From Caulobacter sp. X (lineage in GTDB: Bacteria > Pseudomonadota > Alphaproteobacteria > Caulobacterales > Caulobacteraceae): a stretch of 64,000 bases of DNA. The notes beneath the pieces are model-generated. The model worked only from the letters and a program-made list of their open reading frames with translations, searched no databases and was not told where the DNA came from. Below are positions 1-10,119 of this stretch, piece by piece; positions within the stretch are counted from its first letter, which is position 1, and every line of letters begins with the position of its first letter. The stretch is from assembly GCF_002742635.1 (NCBI RefSeq), contig NZ_PEGF01000002.1, positions 1,364,001-1,428,000 on the forward strand. The letters are read 5' to 3'. The translations under genes and the position numbers were made by a program.

Positions 1-573
1 TGGCGGGGGCGGGGCGTCGCCCAAAGCGATCAGGGCCGACAACGAGGTCGCCGCCGGATCGCGATGGCGGATCCACAGCAGGTACTCCGGCGGCTCGCCC
101 GAACCCGGCCGGCCGCCACCCGCGACGCGGAAGTCGAACTGGCGGACGAAGCTGGGCGCCATGCTGGTGTCGCCCTTGTGGAACGGCTCGCACTGATCGG
201 GCGGCGCCACGGCGGGGCAGGGCGCATCCTCGTAGGACAGGTGCGACTCGCGGGCCGCGCCGAAGGTCAGGGTGGCGTGGGTGGCGACGCCTTGTTCGCC
301 AACGAGGTCAACGCTGGCGAACAGGGTCGACTTGCCCTGACGCAAGGTCGTCACCTGGATTGAAAGCTCACCCGCCGCCGGGCCGACGAAGGCGAACTGT
401 CCGGAGCGCAGCGGCGGCGCGTCCGGAAAGGCCCGCTGGGCGGCCTCGACACACAGCGCGGCCGACAGCCCGCCATAGGTAGTGCGGCCCTGTTTCCAGT
501 CGTCGGTGACGTGGGCGGCGTAGCCTGTCTCGGTGGCCGTGACGCCGGCGAGCAACTCAGTGTAGGAGGTCAT
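1..573 (-). CDS. Thioesterase-family (TesB/4HBT_3-like) protein, 3' end outside window
   Basis: An open frame of 191 codons starts at the ATG at 573 and runs off the left edge, so the C-terminus is missing. The product resembles the acyl-CoA thioesterase-like double-hotdog family (TesB/4HBT_3): the N-terminus has a Trp-Lys-Gln-Gly-Arg-Thr-Thr-Tyr-Gly-Gly segment typical of the first hotdog helix, followed by a Gly-Gln-Phe-Ala-Phe-Val-Gly-Pro strand and a second half starting near residue 140. Expected role is hydrolysis of an acyl-CoA thioester in the cytoplasm; the substrate cannot be inferred. The upstream sequence toward 600 has no strong Shine-Dalgarno, and the start is chosen because it is the first Met of the conserved region. 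Confidence 0.75.
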   Translation of the reverse strand, partial: MTSYTELLAGVTATETGYAAHVTDDWKQGRTTYGGLSAALCVEAAQRAFPDAPPLRSGQFAFVGPAAGELSIQVTTLRQGKSTLFASVDLVGEQGVATHATLTFGAARESHLSYEDAPCPAVAPPDQCEPFHKGDTSMAPSFVRQFDFRVAGGGRPGSGEPPEYLLWIRHRDPAATSLSALIALGDAPPPP

Positions 574-631
574 GGCGCGAAAGTTCGTTTTCTTTCGCTA
601 CGGAAGTCAAGCGCCCTTGGCTGTCCGAGGT

Positions 632-829
632 CTAGTGGAGCGTCGGGGAGGCGTCGGTCCAGGCGTCCAGCGCCCGGCCTTCGGCCTCTTCCTCGACCGC
701 CATCTCCTCAAGGAGCACGGCGGCCAGCAGCCATTCCTGCAGATCGTCCTCGGTCGCGGTCCCGTTCTCGAGGGCTTCCTTGACGGTCTCGATCAGCCAT
801 TCAACGGCGTCAGCGTGGGTCTTGCTCAT
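632..829 (-). CDS. Small acidic hypothetical protein (65 aa)
   Basis: A 65-residue protein, very rich in Glu and Asp, predicted to be almost entirely helical with no signal peptide or membrane segment. The ATG at 829 is preceded by GAGG about eight bases upstream, which supports translation. It sits alone between the thioesterase-like gene and the S9 peptidase on the same strand, with 58 and 128 bp gaps. I do not recognise a family. Its acidity and size would fit a small regulatory or adaptor protein, but that is only a guess. Confidence 0.6.
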   Translation of the reverse strand: MSKTHADAVEWLIETVKEALENGTATEDDLQEWLLAAVLLEEMAVEEEAEGRALDAWTDASPTLH

Positions 830-924
830 GGTCTTGCCTCACAACCTGAGGACAAGAGTAGTGGTTAAGACAGCCAAAAGCGCTGCGACATGGGGTCATG
901 CCGGCGCCGCATGTCGCCGCAGGG

Positions 925-948
925 CCCGCGCGGCCTAAGCCGCGCGGG
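925..948 (-). terminator. Hairpin downstream of the S9 peptidase gene
   Basis: A perfect 10-bp stem (CCCGCGCGGC/GCCGCGCGGG) with a CTAA loop lies just past the stop of the S9 peptidase gene. No clear U-tract follows on the minus strand, so this may be a weak terminator or an mRNA 3'-end stabiliser. A second inverted repeat, GCGACATG/CATGTCGC, lies just beyond it near 887-917. Confidence 0.45.
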
Positions 949-957
949 GATCGGCGC

Positions 958-3180
958 CTACTGAGCGCCCTTCAGCTTGCGGTCGAAGAAGTCGAGGTGG
1001 GTCTTCAGCACGCTGAGGCCCTTGGACTTGCCGCTGCCGGCGCCGTGACGCTCGCCGGGATACAGCGCCATCTCGAACGGGATCGCCTTCTTCTGCAGAG
1101 CCGCCATGACGCGGGTGCTGTTTTCCAGGATCACGTTGTCGTCGGCCATGCCGTGCAGCAGCAGCAGGCTGCCGGGCTTCAGATGGTCGAGGCGGGTGTT
1201 GATATCGGCATAGGCGTAGCCGGCCTTGTTCTCGTCCGGCTTGCCCATGTAGCGCTCGGTATAGGCGGTGTCGTAGAGGCTCCACTGGGTCGGTGGGGCG
1301 CCGGCCGCGCCGGCCTTGAACGGGGTGTTCTCGGCGGTCATCAGCATCAGGGTCATGAACCCGCCGTACGACCAGCCCATCACGCCCAGCTTGTCGGGAT
1401 CGACATAGGGCAGGCCGGCCAGGAACTTGGCGCCCTGCAGCTGGTCCTCGACCTCGACCGTGCCCATGCGGCGGTCCAACGCCCGCATGAACTTGGCCGA
1501 GCGGTTGCCGCTGCCGCGGTTATCGAGCTTGAAGATCACATAGCCGGCTTCGAGATAGGTGCGCTCGGATGGGCTCTGCCAGGACTTGGTCACGCGCTGG
1601 GCGTGCGGGCCGCCATAGACCGAGACGATGGCCGGATACTTCTTGGCCGGATCGAAATTGGTCGGCTTGAGGATCTCGTAATAGAGGGTCTCGCCGTCGG
1701 AGGCCTTCAGGCTGCCGAACTCCGGAACCGGCAGGTTGGCGGCGTAGGGCCAGTAGGGATGGCCCTCGGCCAGCCTGTTCTCCTCGATCCAGCGCACGCG
1801 CTTGCCGTCGGCGGAATAGAGCGCGGTCTGGGGCGGGGTCTTGGGATCGCTGTAGGAGCCGGCGAAGGCGCCGCCGTTGCTGGCCACCTTGGCCGACCAC
1901 CAGCCGCCGTCCGAGGTCAGGGCCTTGGGCTTGCCGGGCTTGGCGTAGCTGACCTCATACAGGCGACGCTCCAGCGGCGTGTCCATCGAGGCGGCGAAGA
2001 TCGCCACCTTGCGGGCTTCATCGACGCCTTCCAGCGCCGAGACCGGCCAGTCGCCCTTGGTGACCTGGGCGATCAGCTTGCCGTCGGCCGCGTAGCGATA
2101 GAGGTGGCGATTGCCGTCCTGCTCGGACGACCACAGGAACGAGCCGTCCTTCAACGGCTGGAAGTCGTCGGCGACCTCGATGTAGTGCGGGTCGGTCTGG
2201 GTCAGGATCGTCCGGCCCTTGCCCGTCGCCGCGTCAAAGGCGATCAGGTCCAGGGTCTTCTGGTCCCGGGTCAGGCGCTGGGCGTAGACGGTCTTGCCGT
2301 CGGCCGACCAGTCGACGCGCGCCAGGTAGATGTCCTTGTTCGCGCCGAGGTCCAGCGCGGTCACCTTGCCGGAAGCCAGGTCGCGGACGAACAGCTCGAC
2401 CACGGCGTTGGGGCGGCCGGCGCGCGGATAGCGCTGGTTGACGATGGTCGCGCCGCTGGGGCCGATGTCGGCGCGCGGCACGATGTCGACGCCGCTCTCG
2501 TCGACCCGGGTGTAGACGATGCGGGCCTCGTCCGGGCTCCACCAGTAGCCGGTGAAGCGGTCGAGCTCCTCCTGGGCGATGAACTCGGCGGTCCCGAACG
2601 ACAGGGCGTCCTTGCCGTCAGTGGTCAGGGCCGTCTCGGCCCCGCCGGCGGCCGGCTTAATGTAGAGGTTCTGGTCGCGGACGTAGGAGACATAGCCGCC
2701 CTTGGGCGAGACCTTGGCGTCGACCTCGTCGCCCGGGGTTTCGGTCAGGCGCGTGACCTTTCCGTCGGCGACGCTGTCCAGATAGAGATCGCCGTCCAGC
2801 GGCACGAGGATGAAGCGACCCTGCTTGTCCCAGCTGTACTCCACGATGCCGCGGGTGGCGGCGACGCGGGCGCGTTCGCGGCGGGCCTTCTCGGCTTCCG
2901 AGAGCTCCTTGGTCCCGGACGACAGGGCCGCTGAGTCGATCAGGCGGTAGGGCTCGCCGCCCTTCACGTCGGCCGCCCACAGGTCCTGAACGTTGGCGGC
3001 GTCGGGCTTGCCCTTCAGATAGGTGACCCGCTTGCCGTCCGGCGACAGCGCCACGCCCTTGGCCGTCGGGCCCGACAGGCCTGGATCGGCGAAGATGCGT
3101 TCGGGGGTGAGTTTTTCCGCGAGAGCGGGCGAGGAGAGGGCGAGGACGGCCGCGAGCGCCGTGAGCGAGGGCGTTTTCAT
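958..3180 (-). CDS. S9 family dipeptidyl peptidase (DPP IV-like), exported
   Basis: A 740-residue serine peptidase of the prolyl oligopeptidase superfamily, close to DPP IV (S9B) in domain order. Residues 1-21 form a Sec signal peptide ending in Ala-Leu-Ala, so it acts in the periplasm or outside. A beta-propeller DPPIV_N domain occupies roughly residues 40-480 and an alpha/beta hydrolase domain the rest. The nucleophile is Ser604 in Gly-Trp-Ser-Tyr-Gly-Gly, with Asp680 in the His-Gly-Met-Ala-Asp-Asp-Asn-Val segment and His712 in Gly-Glu-Arg-His-Gly completing the triad. It should release N-terminal dipeptides, often Xaa-Pro. It lies 64 bp downstream of the polysaccharide deacetylase gene on the same strand and may share its transcript. 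Confidence 0.93.
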   Translation of the reverse strand: MKTPSLTALAAVLALSSPALAEKLTPERIFADPGLSGPTAKGVALSPDGKRVTYLKGKPDAANVQDLWAADVKGGEPYRLIDSAALSSGTKELSEAEKARRERARVAATRGIVEYSWDKQGRFILVPLDGDLYLDSVADGKVTRLTETPGDEVDAKVSPKGGYVSYVRDQNLYIKPAAGGAETALTTDGKDALSFGTAEFIAQEELDRFTGYWWSPDEARIVYTRVDESGVDIVPRADIGPSGATIVNQRYPRAGRPNAVVELFVRDLASGKVTALDLGANKDIYLARVDWSADGKTVYAQRLTRDQKTLDLIAFDAATGKGRTILTQTDPHYIEVADDFQPLKDGSFLWSSEQDGNRHLYRYAADGKLIAQVTKGDWPVSALEGVDEARKVAIFAASMDTPLERRLYEVSYAKPGKPKALTSDGGWWSAKVASNGGAFAGSYSDPKTPPQTALYSADGKRVRWIEENRLAEGHPYWPYAANLPVPEFGSLKASDGETLYYEILKPTNFDPAKKYPAIVSVYGGPHAQRVTKSWQSPSERTYLEAGYVIFKLDNRGSGNRSAKFMRALDRRMGTVEVEDQLQGAKFLAGLPYVDPDKLGVMGWSYGGFMTLMLMTAENTPFKAGAAGAPPTQWSLYDTAYTERYMGKPDENKAGYAYADINTRLDHLKPGSLLLLHGMADDNVILENSTRVMAALQKKAIPFEMALYPGERHGAGSGKSKGLSVLKTHLDFFDRKLKGAQ

Positions 3181-3244
3181 GGCGCGGGACGCTATGCGGG
3201 CGCGTCGCGGTTGTCAGCAGCGAAGTTGTTGCAGACTTGAAACG

Positions 3245-4147
3245 CTATCGGCACATTGCGTTGAGCGCGTCCAGGTCCACCGGCTTGGGCGGCGCAGGCA
3301 AGCCCTTGGCCTTCAGCGCGTTGTCCAGCGTCGTGGGCGCGGGCGGCAGGCTGGGATCGACATCCGTCTTGTAGAACGGATGCTTCTGCGCCTTCTCCAG
3401 CGTCGTGAACCCAAAACCCTTGTCGCGATAGAGCTGGAACAGGCGCGGCGCCAGGCGGGCGTCCAAGGCCCCGGCGTGCATCAGCAGGACATAGGGGATG
3501 TCCTTGCCGTAGAGCGTCTTGGCCATGGCGCGCGATCGATCCGCCACGGCGGCGGCGCCGTCCAGATAGCGCTTCTCCAGCTCGGCGATCGCGGCCTGAT
3601 CGCCCTTGGCCGCGCAGCGGGCGTAGGGCTCGTTGAAGGCCCAGTCGTCAAAGCTCATGGTGACGCTGGCGATCTTGTAGTGGGTGGCGGCCAGCCACTG
3701 GCGCACCGCCAGCTTCTTTTCGGGCGTATCGCCTTCCGACAGGAACGGATAGCGCAGCCAGCGCCAGTCCCGGTCTCCCATCAGCTCCTTCAGCATCGGC
3801 TCGTTGCGCGCGATCTCGGCCGTGAACTGGTCGGGTGTCAGGGCGGCGAGGTTCGGGTGCGACCAGGTATGGTTGCCCAACGGCTGGCCGGCGTCGCGCC
3901 ACATCTTCAGGACGGGCGTGGAGGCGGGCTCACGCTCGGTCTGGACGCCGTTGATGAAGCCGAACGCGGGCGCCTTGGCGTCGGCCGAGGCCTTCAGCAG
4001 GTCGGCCGCGATCTGGACGCGCGTCACGCCGGGCGGCAGGGCGCTGTGCGCCGGCAGGTCGTCCCAGGTGAAGGCGATCACCGGCTTGGGCGCGGCGTGG
4101 GCGGCGGTGGTCGCGAAGGCGAACGCGGCGGCCAGCAGGATGCGCAT
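3245..4147 (-). CDS. Polysaccharide deacetylase family protein, exported
   Basis: A 300-residue protein with a signal peptide (cleavage after Ala-His-Ala, about residue 18) and a NodB-type carbohydrate esterase 4 domain. The metal-binding Asp-Asp occurs in Phe-Thr-Trp-Asp-Asp near residue 28 and the His-x3-His motif in Asn-His-Thr-Trp-Ser-His-Pro near residue 95. Expected activity is removal of N- or O-acetyl groups from a polysaccharide in the periplasm or outside the cell. It starts only three bases after the stop of the upstream SGNH esterase, so the two are co-transcribed and probably translationally coupled. Two deacylating enzymes in one unit suggest processing of acetylated glycans. 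Substrate unknown. Confidence 0.88.
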   Translation of the reverse strand: MRILLAAAFAFATTAAHAAPKPVIAFTWDDLPAHSALPPGVTRVQIAADLLKASADAKAPAFGFINGVQTEREPASTPVLKMWRDAGQPLGNHTWSHPNLAALTPDQFTAEIARNEPMLKELMGDRDWRWLRYPFLSEGDTPEKKLAVRQWLAATHYKIASVTMSFDDWAFNEPYARCAAKGDQAAIAELEKRYLDGAAAVADRSRAMAKTLYGKDIPYVLLMHAGALDARLAPRLFQLYRDKGFGFTTLEKAQKHPFYKTDVDPSLPPAPTTLDNALKAKGLPAPPKPVDLDALNAMCR

Positions 4148-4150
4148 GCC

Positions 4151-5389
4151 CTAGTTCCCGAACAGGCCGAGCGGAATGGCCTCGGCCATCGCCTTGTAGC
4201 CGGCCAGGTTCGGATGCAGGCCGTCATTGTCGTAGGCCGCCAGCAGGTGGGTCGGCTTGGCCGGGTCGCGCAGGGCCTTGTCCCAGTCGATGACGCCGTC
4301 GAAATTGCCCGGCGCCCGGATGAAGGCGTTGATCGCCTGGCGGTCGGCCTCGCTCTCGGGGCCGGGGTGATAATAGGCCGAGCCGCCATAGGGCAGGATC
4401 GTCGCGCCGATCACCTTGATCCCGCGGGCGTGGGCGCGCTGGGTCATCTGGCGATAGGCGGCGATCACCTGCTCGACCAGGGCCTTGTGCGCTTCCGGCG
4501 TCGCGGGGGCTTCGCGGGTCAGCACGCCCAGGTCGTTGACGCCCTCCAGCAGGACGACGTGGGTGACGCCCGGCTGGCTGAGGACGTCCCGCTCGAACCG
4601 CGCCAGGGCGTTGGGGCCCAGGCCGTCCAGCAGCACGCGATTGCCGCCGATGCCCAGGTTCAGGACGGCCAGATCCTTGCCTTTCAGCCGCTCGATCAGG
4701 GCGTCGGTCCAGCGCAGGTTGGTGTTGGGCTGGACGCCGTAGCCGTCGGTGATGCTGTCGCCGAAGGCGACGATGGCCCCGGCCTTCTTGGCGGTCGGAA
4801 CGACCTCGACGCCGGCGATCTGGAACCAGCGGTCGGCGGTCTTGGCGCCAGGCAGGTCGGCGTCCGCCGCGTGGTCGCCGGCCAGGACATAGGACGTCGC
4901 CCGCGAGCCGGGGTGGCCGGTCTGCACGTCGGGGGCTTCGACATAGCGCAGGCTGATCGCCAGGCTGGTCAGGGGCGCGACCTTCAGGGCGACGGGATCG
5001 GACCAGTACTCGGCGCCGGCCGGAATGGTGACCTCGGTGCGTCCCGAAAAGGTGAGGGCGCGGTCGGTTTCGGGCTTGATGCGGGCGCTGTCGAGCGCGG
5101 CCGAGACGGCGATGTGGGCCGCTTTGATCGTCAGCGGGCGAGTGCCGAAGGTGTTGGACAGACGGACCCGCAGTTTGTCGCCGCCCAGGCTGAGCCGCAC
5201 GATCTGGCGCAGGGTGGCGTCGCGATAGTCTTCAGGAGCGAGGCTGTTCTTGGCGTCCGGCGCCAGCTGGGCGCTGGCCCAGGCGCCGACCCAGCGTTCC
5301 CGCGCCTCGGCGGCGTGAGCGCCCAGAGGCAGGGCCATGGCGAAGGACAGGGCCAGGGCGGCCAGCGATCGACGCGTACGCAACATCAT
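4151..5389 (-). CDS. SGNH/GDSL-family secreted esterase
   Basis: A 412-residue protein with an N-terminal signal peptide (about residues 1-26) and an SGNH hydrolase domain in the C-terminal half. All four blocks are visible: Gly-Asp-Ser-Ile-Thr-Asp (nucleophile Ser), Gly-Ile-Gly-Gly-Asn, Gly-Val-Asn-Asp, and Asp-Gly-Leu-His-Pro (Asp/His pair). The N-terminal half is predicted to be beta-rich and may bind carbohydrate. It likely removes acyl groups from sugars outside the cytoplasm. It is first in a minus-strand run with the deacetylase and probably the S9 peptidase. The upstream region carries two LacI-type palindromes, which would fit sugar-responsive control. The first of two adjacent Met codons is taken as start. 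Confidence 0.88.
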   Translation of the reverse strand: MMLRTRRSLAALALSFAMALPLGAHAAEARERWVGAWASAQLAPDAKNSLAPEDYRDATLRQIVRLSLGGDKLRVRLSNTFGTRPLTIKAAHIAVSAALDSARIKPETDRALTFSGRTEVTIPAGAEYWSDPVALKVAPLTSLAISLRYVEAPDVQTGHPGSRATSYVLAGDHAADADLPGAKTADRWFQIAGVEVVPTAKKAGAIVAFGDSITDGYGVQPNTNLRWTDALIERLKGKDLAVLNLGIGGNRVLLDGLGPNALARFERDVLSQPGVTHVVLLEGVNDLGVLTREAPATPEAHKALVEQVIAAYRQMTQRAHARGIKVIGATILPYGGSAYYHPGPESEADRQAINAFIRAPGNFDGVIDWDKALRDPAKPTHLLAAYDNDGLHPNLAGYKAMAEAIPLGLFGN

Positions 5390-5417
5390 CAGCGTTTCTC
5401 TCCCACTCCGCCTGAGG

Positions 5418-5431
5418 CGGTAGCGGTAACA
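5418..5431. promoter_or_regulatory. LacI-family operator-like site, imperfect
   Basis: CGGTAGCGGTAACA lies about 30 bp upstream of the SGNH esterase start. It differs from a GGTAGCGCTAACA-type LacI-family palindrome at one central base. The position would let a repressor block the promoter of the esterase-deacetylase operon. The similarity is by eye to the sugar-responsive (XylR-type) operators described in Caulobacter; no repressor gene is in the window. Confidence 0.4.
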
Positions 5432-5526
5432 CTGGTATGACCTCTTCGATGAGCCGTAAAGCGGCGGGAAAATTTTCTGCGCTCTGCGGCGCCGCGCCGC
5501 GTAAGAATCGCTTGCAATCGCACCGG

Positions 5527-5540
5527 TGTTAGCGCTAACA
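5527..5540. promoter_or_regulatory. Perfect 14-bp LacI-type palindrome
   Basis: TGTTAGCGCTAACA is a perfect palindrome with the central GCGC typical of LacI/GalR-family operators, and close to the xylose-responsive element known from Caulobacter. It is about 140 bp upstream of the SGNH esterase and about 100 bp from the weaker site at 5418, a spacing that could allow looping. It is also 60 bp before a plus-strand terminator with no gene in between. Confidence 0.6.
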
Positions 5541-5601
5541 ACAACCCGTGAGGCGCCGAGCGCCTCTGCCCTTCCTGGGCGTTTCCTCCCTATGAACTTT
5601 C

Positions 5602-5630
5602 AGCCCGGTCGTTTGGCCGGGCTTTTCTTT
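5602..5630 (+). terminator. Rho-independent terminator on the plus strand, no obvious gene upstream
   Basis: AGCCCGGTC-GTTT-GGCCGGGCT forms a 9-bp stem followed by TTTCTTTT on the plus strand. No plus-strand protein gene precedes it, so either a short RNA is made from the operator region at about 5,500 or the hairpin works bidirectionally. Confidence 0.7.
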
Positions 5631-5664
5631 TGCCGGTTGACCAGCGGCGCTCATGTCCTCGGCG

Positions 5665-5697
5665 AAAAGAAAAGGCCGGGCGACGCGCGCCCGGCCA
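5665..5697 (-). terminator. Rho-independent terminator of the TonB receptor gene
   Basis: On the minus strand GGCCGGGCG-CGCGT-CGCCCGGCC is followed by TTTTCTTTT, 50 bp past the stop codon of the TonB-dependent receptor. It separates that gene from the esterase operon. Confidence 0.85.
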
Positions 5698-5744
5698 AGT
5701 CATGGAGGGAAGGAAGATCGGGGGCTTGAGGGCCCCCGAAGGGA

Positions 5745-8054
5745 TCAGAAGCGCTTCTTGATCGACAGGTAGGCCTGACGCGGCGGGGCCGGCAGGACGG
5801 TCATGGCCTCGCCGGTCGGATCGCTGTTGACGAAACCGCCCGAGCCGATGGTCGAGATGTAGTCCTTGTCGGTCAGGTTGGTGACGTTGACCTGGACTTC
5901 CAGGCCCTTGCCCCAGCCTTCCTCGGGGAAGCGGTAGCCCACGGTCAGGTCGGCCACGGTCGTCGAGGGGACCTGCCCGCCCACGTTCTCATAGGTGTAG
6001 TAGCGCTTGTCGGTGTAGCTCACGCCCAGCTTGCCGAAGAAGCCGGCCTGGTCGAACGCGATCTCGCCCTTGAAGATGTTCTTGGGCGTATTGACGACGG
6101 TCTTGCCCTTGGTGCGGACCGTGACCTTGCCTGTGCCGTCGACGACGTCGTCCTCGTACTTGGAGTCGTTGTAGGTGTAGGCGCCGTAGAGGCTCCAGGC
6201 GTCGGTCAGGCGATAGGTGCCCGCCAGCTCGACGCCCTTGGTCTCGACCGAGCCGACGTTCGACAGCAGAGCCGGCAGGCCCAGGATCGGCGAGGCGGTG
6301 TTGGCCGCCAGCAGGCGGTTGTCGAAGGCCACGTGATAGACCGCGGCCACGCCCTGGAAGCGTTCGGTGCGATAGCGTCCGCCCAGTTCGAAGGTCTTGG
6401 AGCTTTCCGGCTTCAGGGTCTTGGCGACGTAGTTGACGACGGTTTGGTTCTGCGAGCCGAACGGGCCGGCCGTGGCCGCCGAGACGAAGGCGCCCATGTT
6501 CTCGGTGTAGCCGCCGAACACTTCGAAGTCGGGCGAGGCTTTGTAGACGAAGCCGACCTGCGGCAGGAAGTTGTCCTTGCTCTCGATCTCGCCGGCCAGC
6601 GGATTGCCGACCACGGTCTTGACGTTGTTGGTGACCTTGATCGCCTTGAAGCCGAAGTTGACCTTCAGGGCGTCGGTCAGGGTCCATTCGTCCTCGACGT
6701 GACCGGTCGTGGTCTTGGTTTCGAACGCGTACTGCCACTGAGTGAAGAACGGGTTCTCCTGGAAGTCCAGCGGATCACGCGACGGGGCCGCGGCGGTCTC
6801 GGCGTAGAAGCGGCGCGCCTGGTTGAAGTGGTTCACTTCGTGCCAGAAGCCGCCGCTAAGGCGGTGAGCGCCCAAGTCGATCGTCAGGCCGGCGGTCAGG
6901 CCGCCGCGGTCGATGTCATATTCGGTGGTGCGGATCGACAGCGGCGCGGCGGCCGAGCCGGCGGTTCCGAAGCCCGGGCTGGCCAGGTACGGCGTGTACC
7001 ACAGGCCCTGGCCCTTGTTCTTGTGCTGGTAGGCGGTGGCGTCCAGCTTCACGCGGTCGGTGATGTCGAGGTTCAGCGACGCGCCGTAGAGATCGTCATC
7101 GCGCACGCCGGCGCCGGCGTAGTAGGCGTCGTCCACGGTCGCGAACGGGGCGGGCAGGGCGGTCCCGGTCTGATAGGCGCGCGCCGCGGCGACGGCCAGG
7201 GCCCAGTTCGGCTGGGTGTTGTCCCAGTCGCGGCCCAGGCGCTTGATCATCGCGAAGGACATGTCCTGGTAGTCCTGCTCGCGACGTTCCGAGCGGTGGT
7301 AGAAGCCGGTCAGGTCGCCGCGCTGGCCCAGGGGCATCACCACCTTGGCGTCGTACTGGCGCTGCTTCTGCTCGCCGCCGCCCTTCCACTTGTCGGCCTT
7401 CTGGTCGGCGACCGAGATGTAGCCGCGCAGGCCGCCCAGCTGCTGGATGGCGCCGGTTTCGAAGCGGCCGAACACGCGGTGCATGTTGTCCGAACCGCCG
7501 GTCAGGTCGAGCTCGCCGCCCATGGCTTCGGACGGATCGCGCGAGAAGAACTGCAGCGTGCCGCCCAGGTTCGAGGTCGAGGCGGTGCCCAGCGCGCCGG
7601 CGCCTTGGGCCAGCTCGACGCGGCTGATGTTTTCCGAGGCGATGGCGCGGCTGATGTGCAGGCCGTTGTGGTTGCCATAGCTCATGTCGCCCAGCGGCAC
7701 GCCGTCCAGGGTGAAGCCCAGCTGGTTCTGGTTGAAGCCGCGGATCGAGATGCGGGCCGACCATTCGTAGGCGCCGAAGGCGTCGGCCGACTGGAAGGTC
7801 ACGCCGGGCAGCTTGTCGATCGCCTTCAGGGCGCTGGTGCCGGCCGCCTGCAGGCCGATGGCCTCGCTGTTCAGCGTCTGGATCTGGCGGCTCTGGCCTT
7901 GGCCGATGATGATCAGGGCGTCGACTTCGGAATTGTCGGCGGGCGCGGCGGCGGGCGTCGCGGCGGCGTCGACCTTGTCGTCGGCGAAGGCGGGCGCGGC
8001 GGCCATGACGAGGACGAGCGCGGCGGCGCCCAGAAGCATCTGGTTCTTTTTCAT
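5745..8054 (-). CDS. TonB-dependent outer-membrane receptor
   Basis: A 769-residue outer-membrane receptor. Residues 1-25 are a signal peptide (Ala-Pro-Ala-Phe-Ala), followed by a short Ala/Pro-rich linker, a plug domain (about 45-170; Ile-Ser-Ile-Arg-Gly-Phe-Asn and a Gly-Val-Pro-Leu-Gly-Asp loop) and a 22-strand barrel ending in Tyr-Leu-Ser-Ile-Lys-Lys-Arg-Phe with the usual terminal Phe. It should import a siderophore, vitamin or oligosaccharide using TonB energy. A LacI-type operator lies downstream but none was seen in its own promoter region (8055-8279). Substrate is unknown. GGGGA precedes the ATG by about eight bases. Confidence 0.92.
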   Translation of the reverse strand: MKKNQMLLGAAALVLVMAAAPAFADDKVDAAATPAAAPADNSEVDALIIIGQGQSRQIQTLNSEAIGLQAAGTSALKAIDKLPGVTFQSADAFGAYEWSARISIRGFNQNQLGFTLDGVPLGDMSYGNHNGLHISRAIASENISRVELAQGAGALGTASTSNLGGTLQFFSRDPSEAMGGELDLTGGSDNMHRVFGRFETGAIQQLGGLRGYISVADQKADKWKGGGEQKQRQYDAKVVMPLGQRGDLTGFYHRSERREQDYQDMSFAMIKRLGRDWDNTQPNWALAVAAARAYQTGTALPAPFATVDDAYYAGAGVRDDDLYGASLNLDITDRVKLDATAYQHKNKGQGLWYTPYLASPGFGTAGSAAAPLSIRTTEYDIDRGGLTAGLTIDLGAHRLSGGFWHEVNHFNQARRFYAETAAAPSRDPLDFQENPFFTQWQYAFETKTTTGHVEDEWTLTDALKVNFGFKAIKVTNNVKTVVGNPLAGEIESKDNFLPQVGFVYKASPDFEVFGGYTENMGAFVSAATAGPFGSQNQTVVNYVAKTLKPESSKTFELGGRYRTERFQGVAAVYHVAFDNRLLAANTASPILGLPALLSNVGSVETKGVELAGTYRLTDAWSLYGAYTYNDSKYEDDVVDGTGKVTVRTKGKTVVNTPKNIFKGEIAFDQAGFFGKLGVSYTDKRYYTYENVGGQVPSTTVADLTVGYRFPEEGWGKGLEVQVNVTNLTDKDYISTIGSGGFVNSDPTGEAMTVLPAPPRQAYLSIKKRF

Positions 8055-8279
8055 TGTTCGAATCCCCTTGTCCGACGCGGATCAGCTTCGGATCAGCGCT
8101 CGGCTAACAAGGGTCGGCGACGCGCAAGCGACGGTTCCATGTCGGATAGCCGACACTCGCGCGACGAAATGGTGAAGGCCGCAGACGCCGGGATTCCCAG
8201 CCGCGATTGCGCGAAGCGGCCCGGACCGCTATTTCAGCGGCCAATTCCCGAAACCCCGTCCAGCGAGAACGCGAGCCTC

Positions 8280-9947
<1,668 letters not shown>

Positions 9948-9980
9948 TTCTCGTTCTCCGCTCAAATGCGGAAAGATCTA

Positions 9981-10009
9981 GGCGGCGGGGTTTCCCGCCG
10001 CCTTTTTCT
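9981..10009 (+). terminator. Rho-independent terminator after ettA
   Basis: GGCGGCGGG-GTTT-CCCGCCGCC followed by TTTTTCT, 33 bp past the ettA stop codon. Strong stem and U-tract. Confidence 0.92.
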
Positions 10010-10119
10010 ATGTGGGGCTCAACCTCGGGTTTGACGGAGGTGTGGCCTGTCTCTACGGTCGATCTTAGGTTGACGGTGGGGCGCGGGCGCGTTGATCAGC
10101 GATTTCCGCGAGTGCGATT

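Noticed and set aside
898..2934. Very long plus-strand open frame opposite the S9 peptidase gene (a similar one lies at 3023-5440)
   Set aside because: It is the antisense shadow of GC-rich coding DNA: composition is dominated by Gly, Ala, Val, Arg and His, with no domain motifs, while the minus strand encodes recognisable enzymes.
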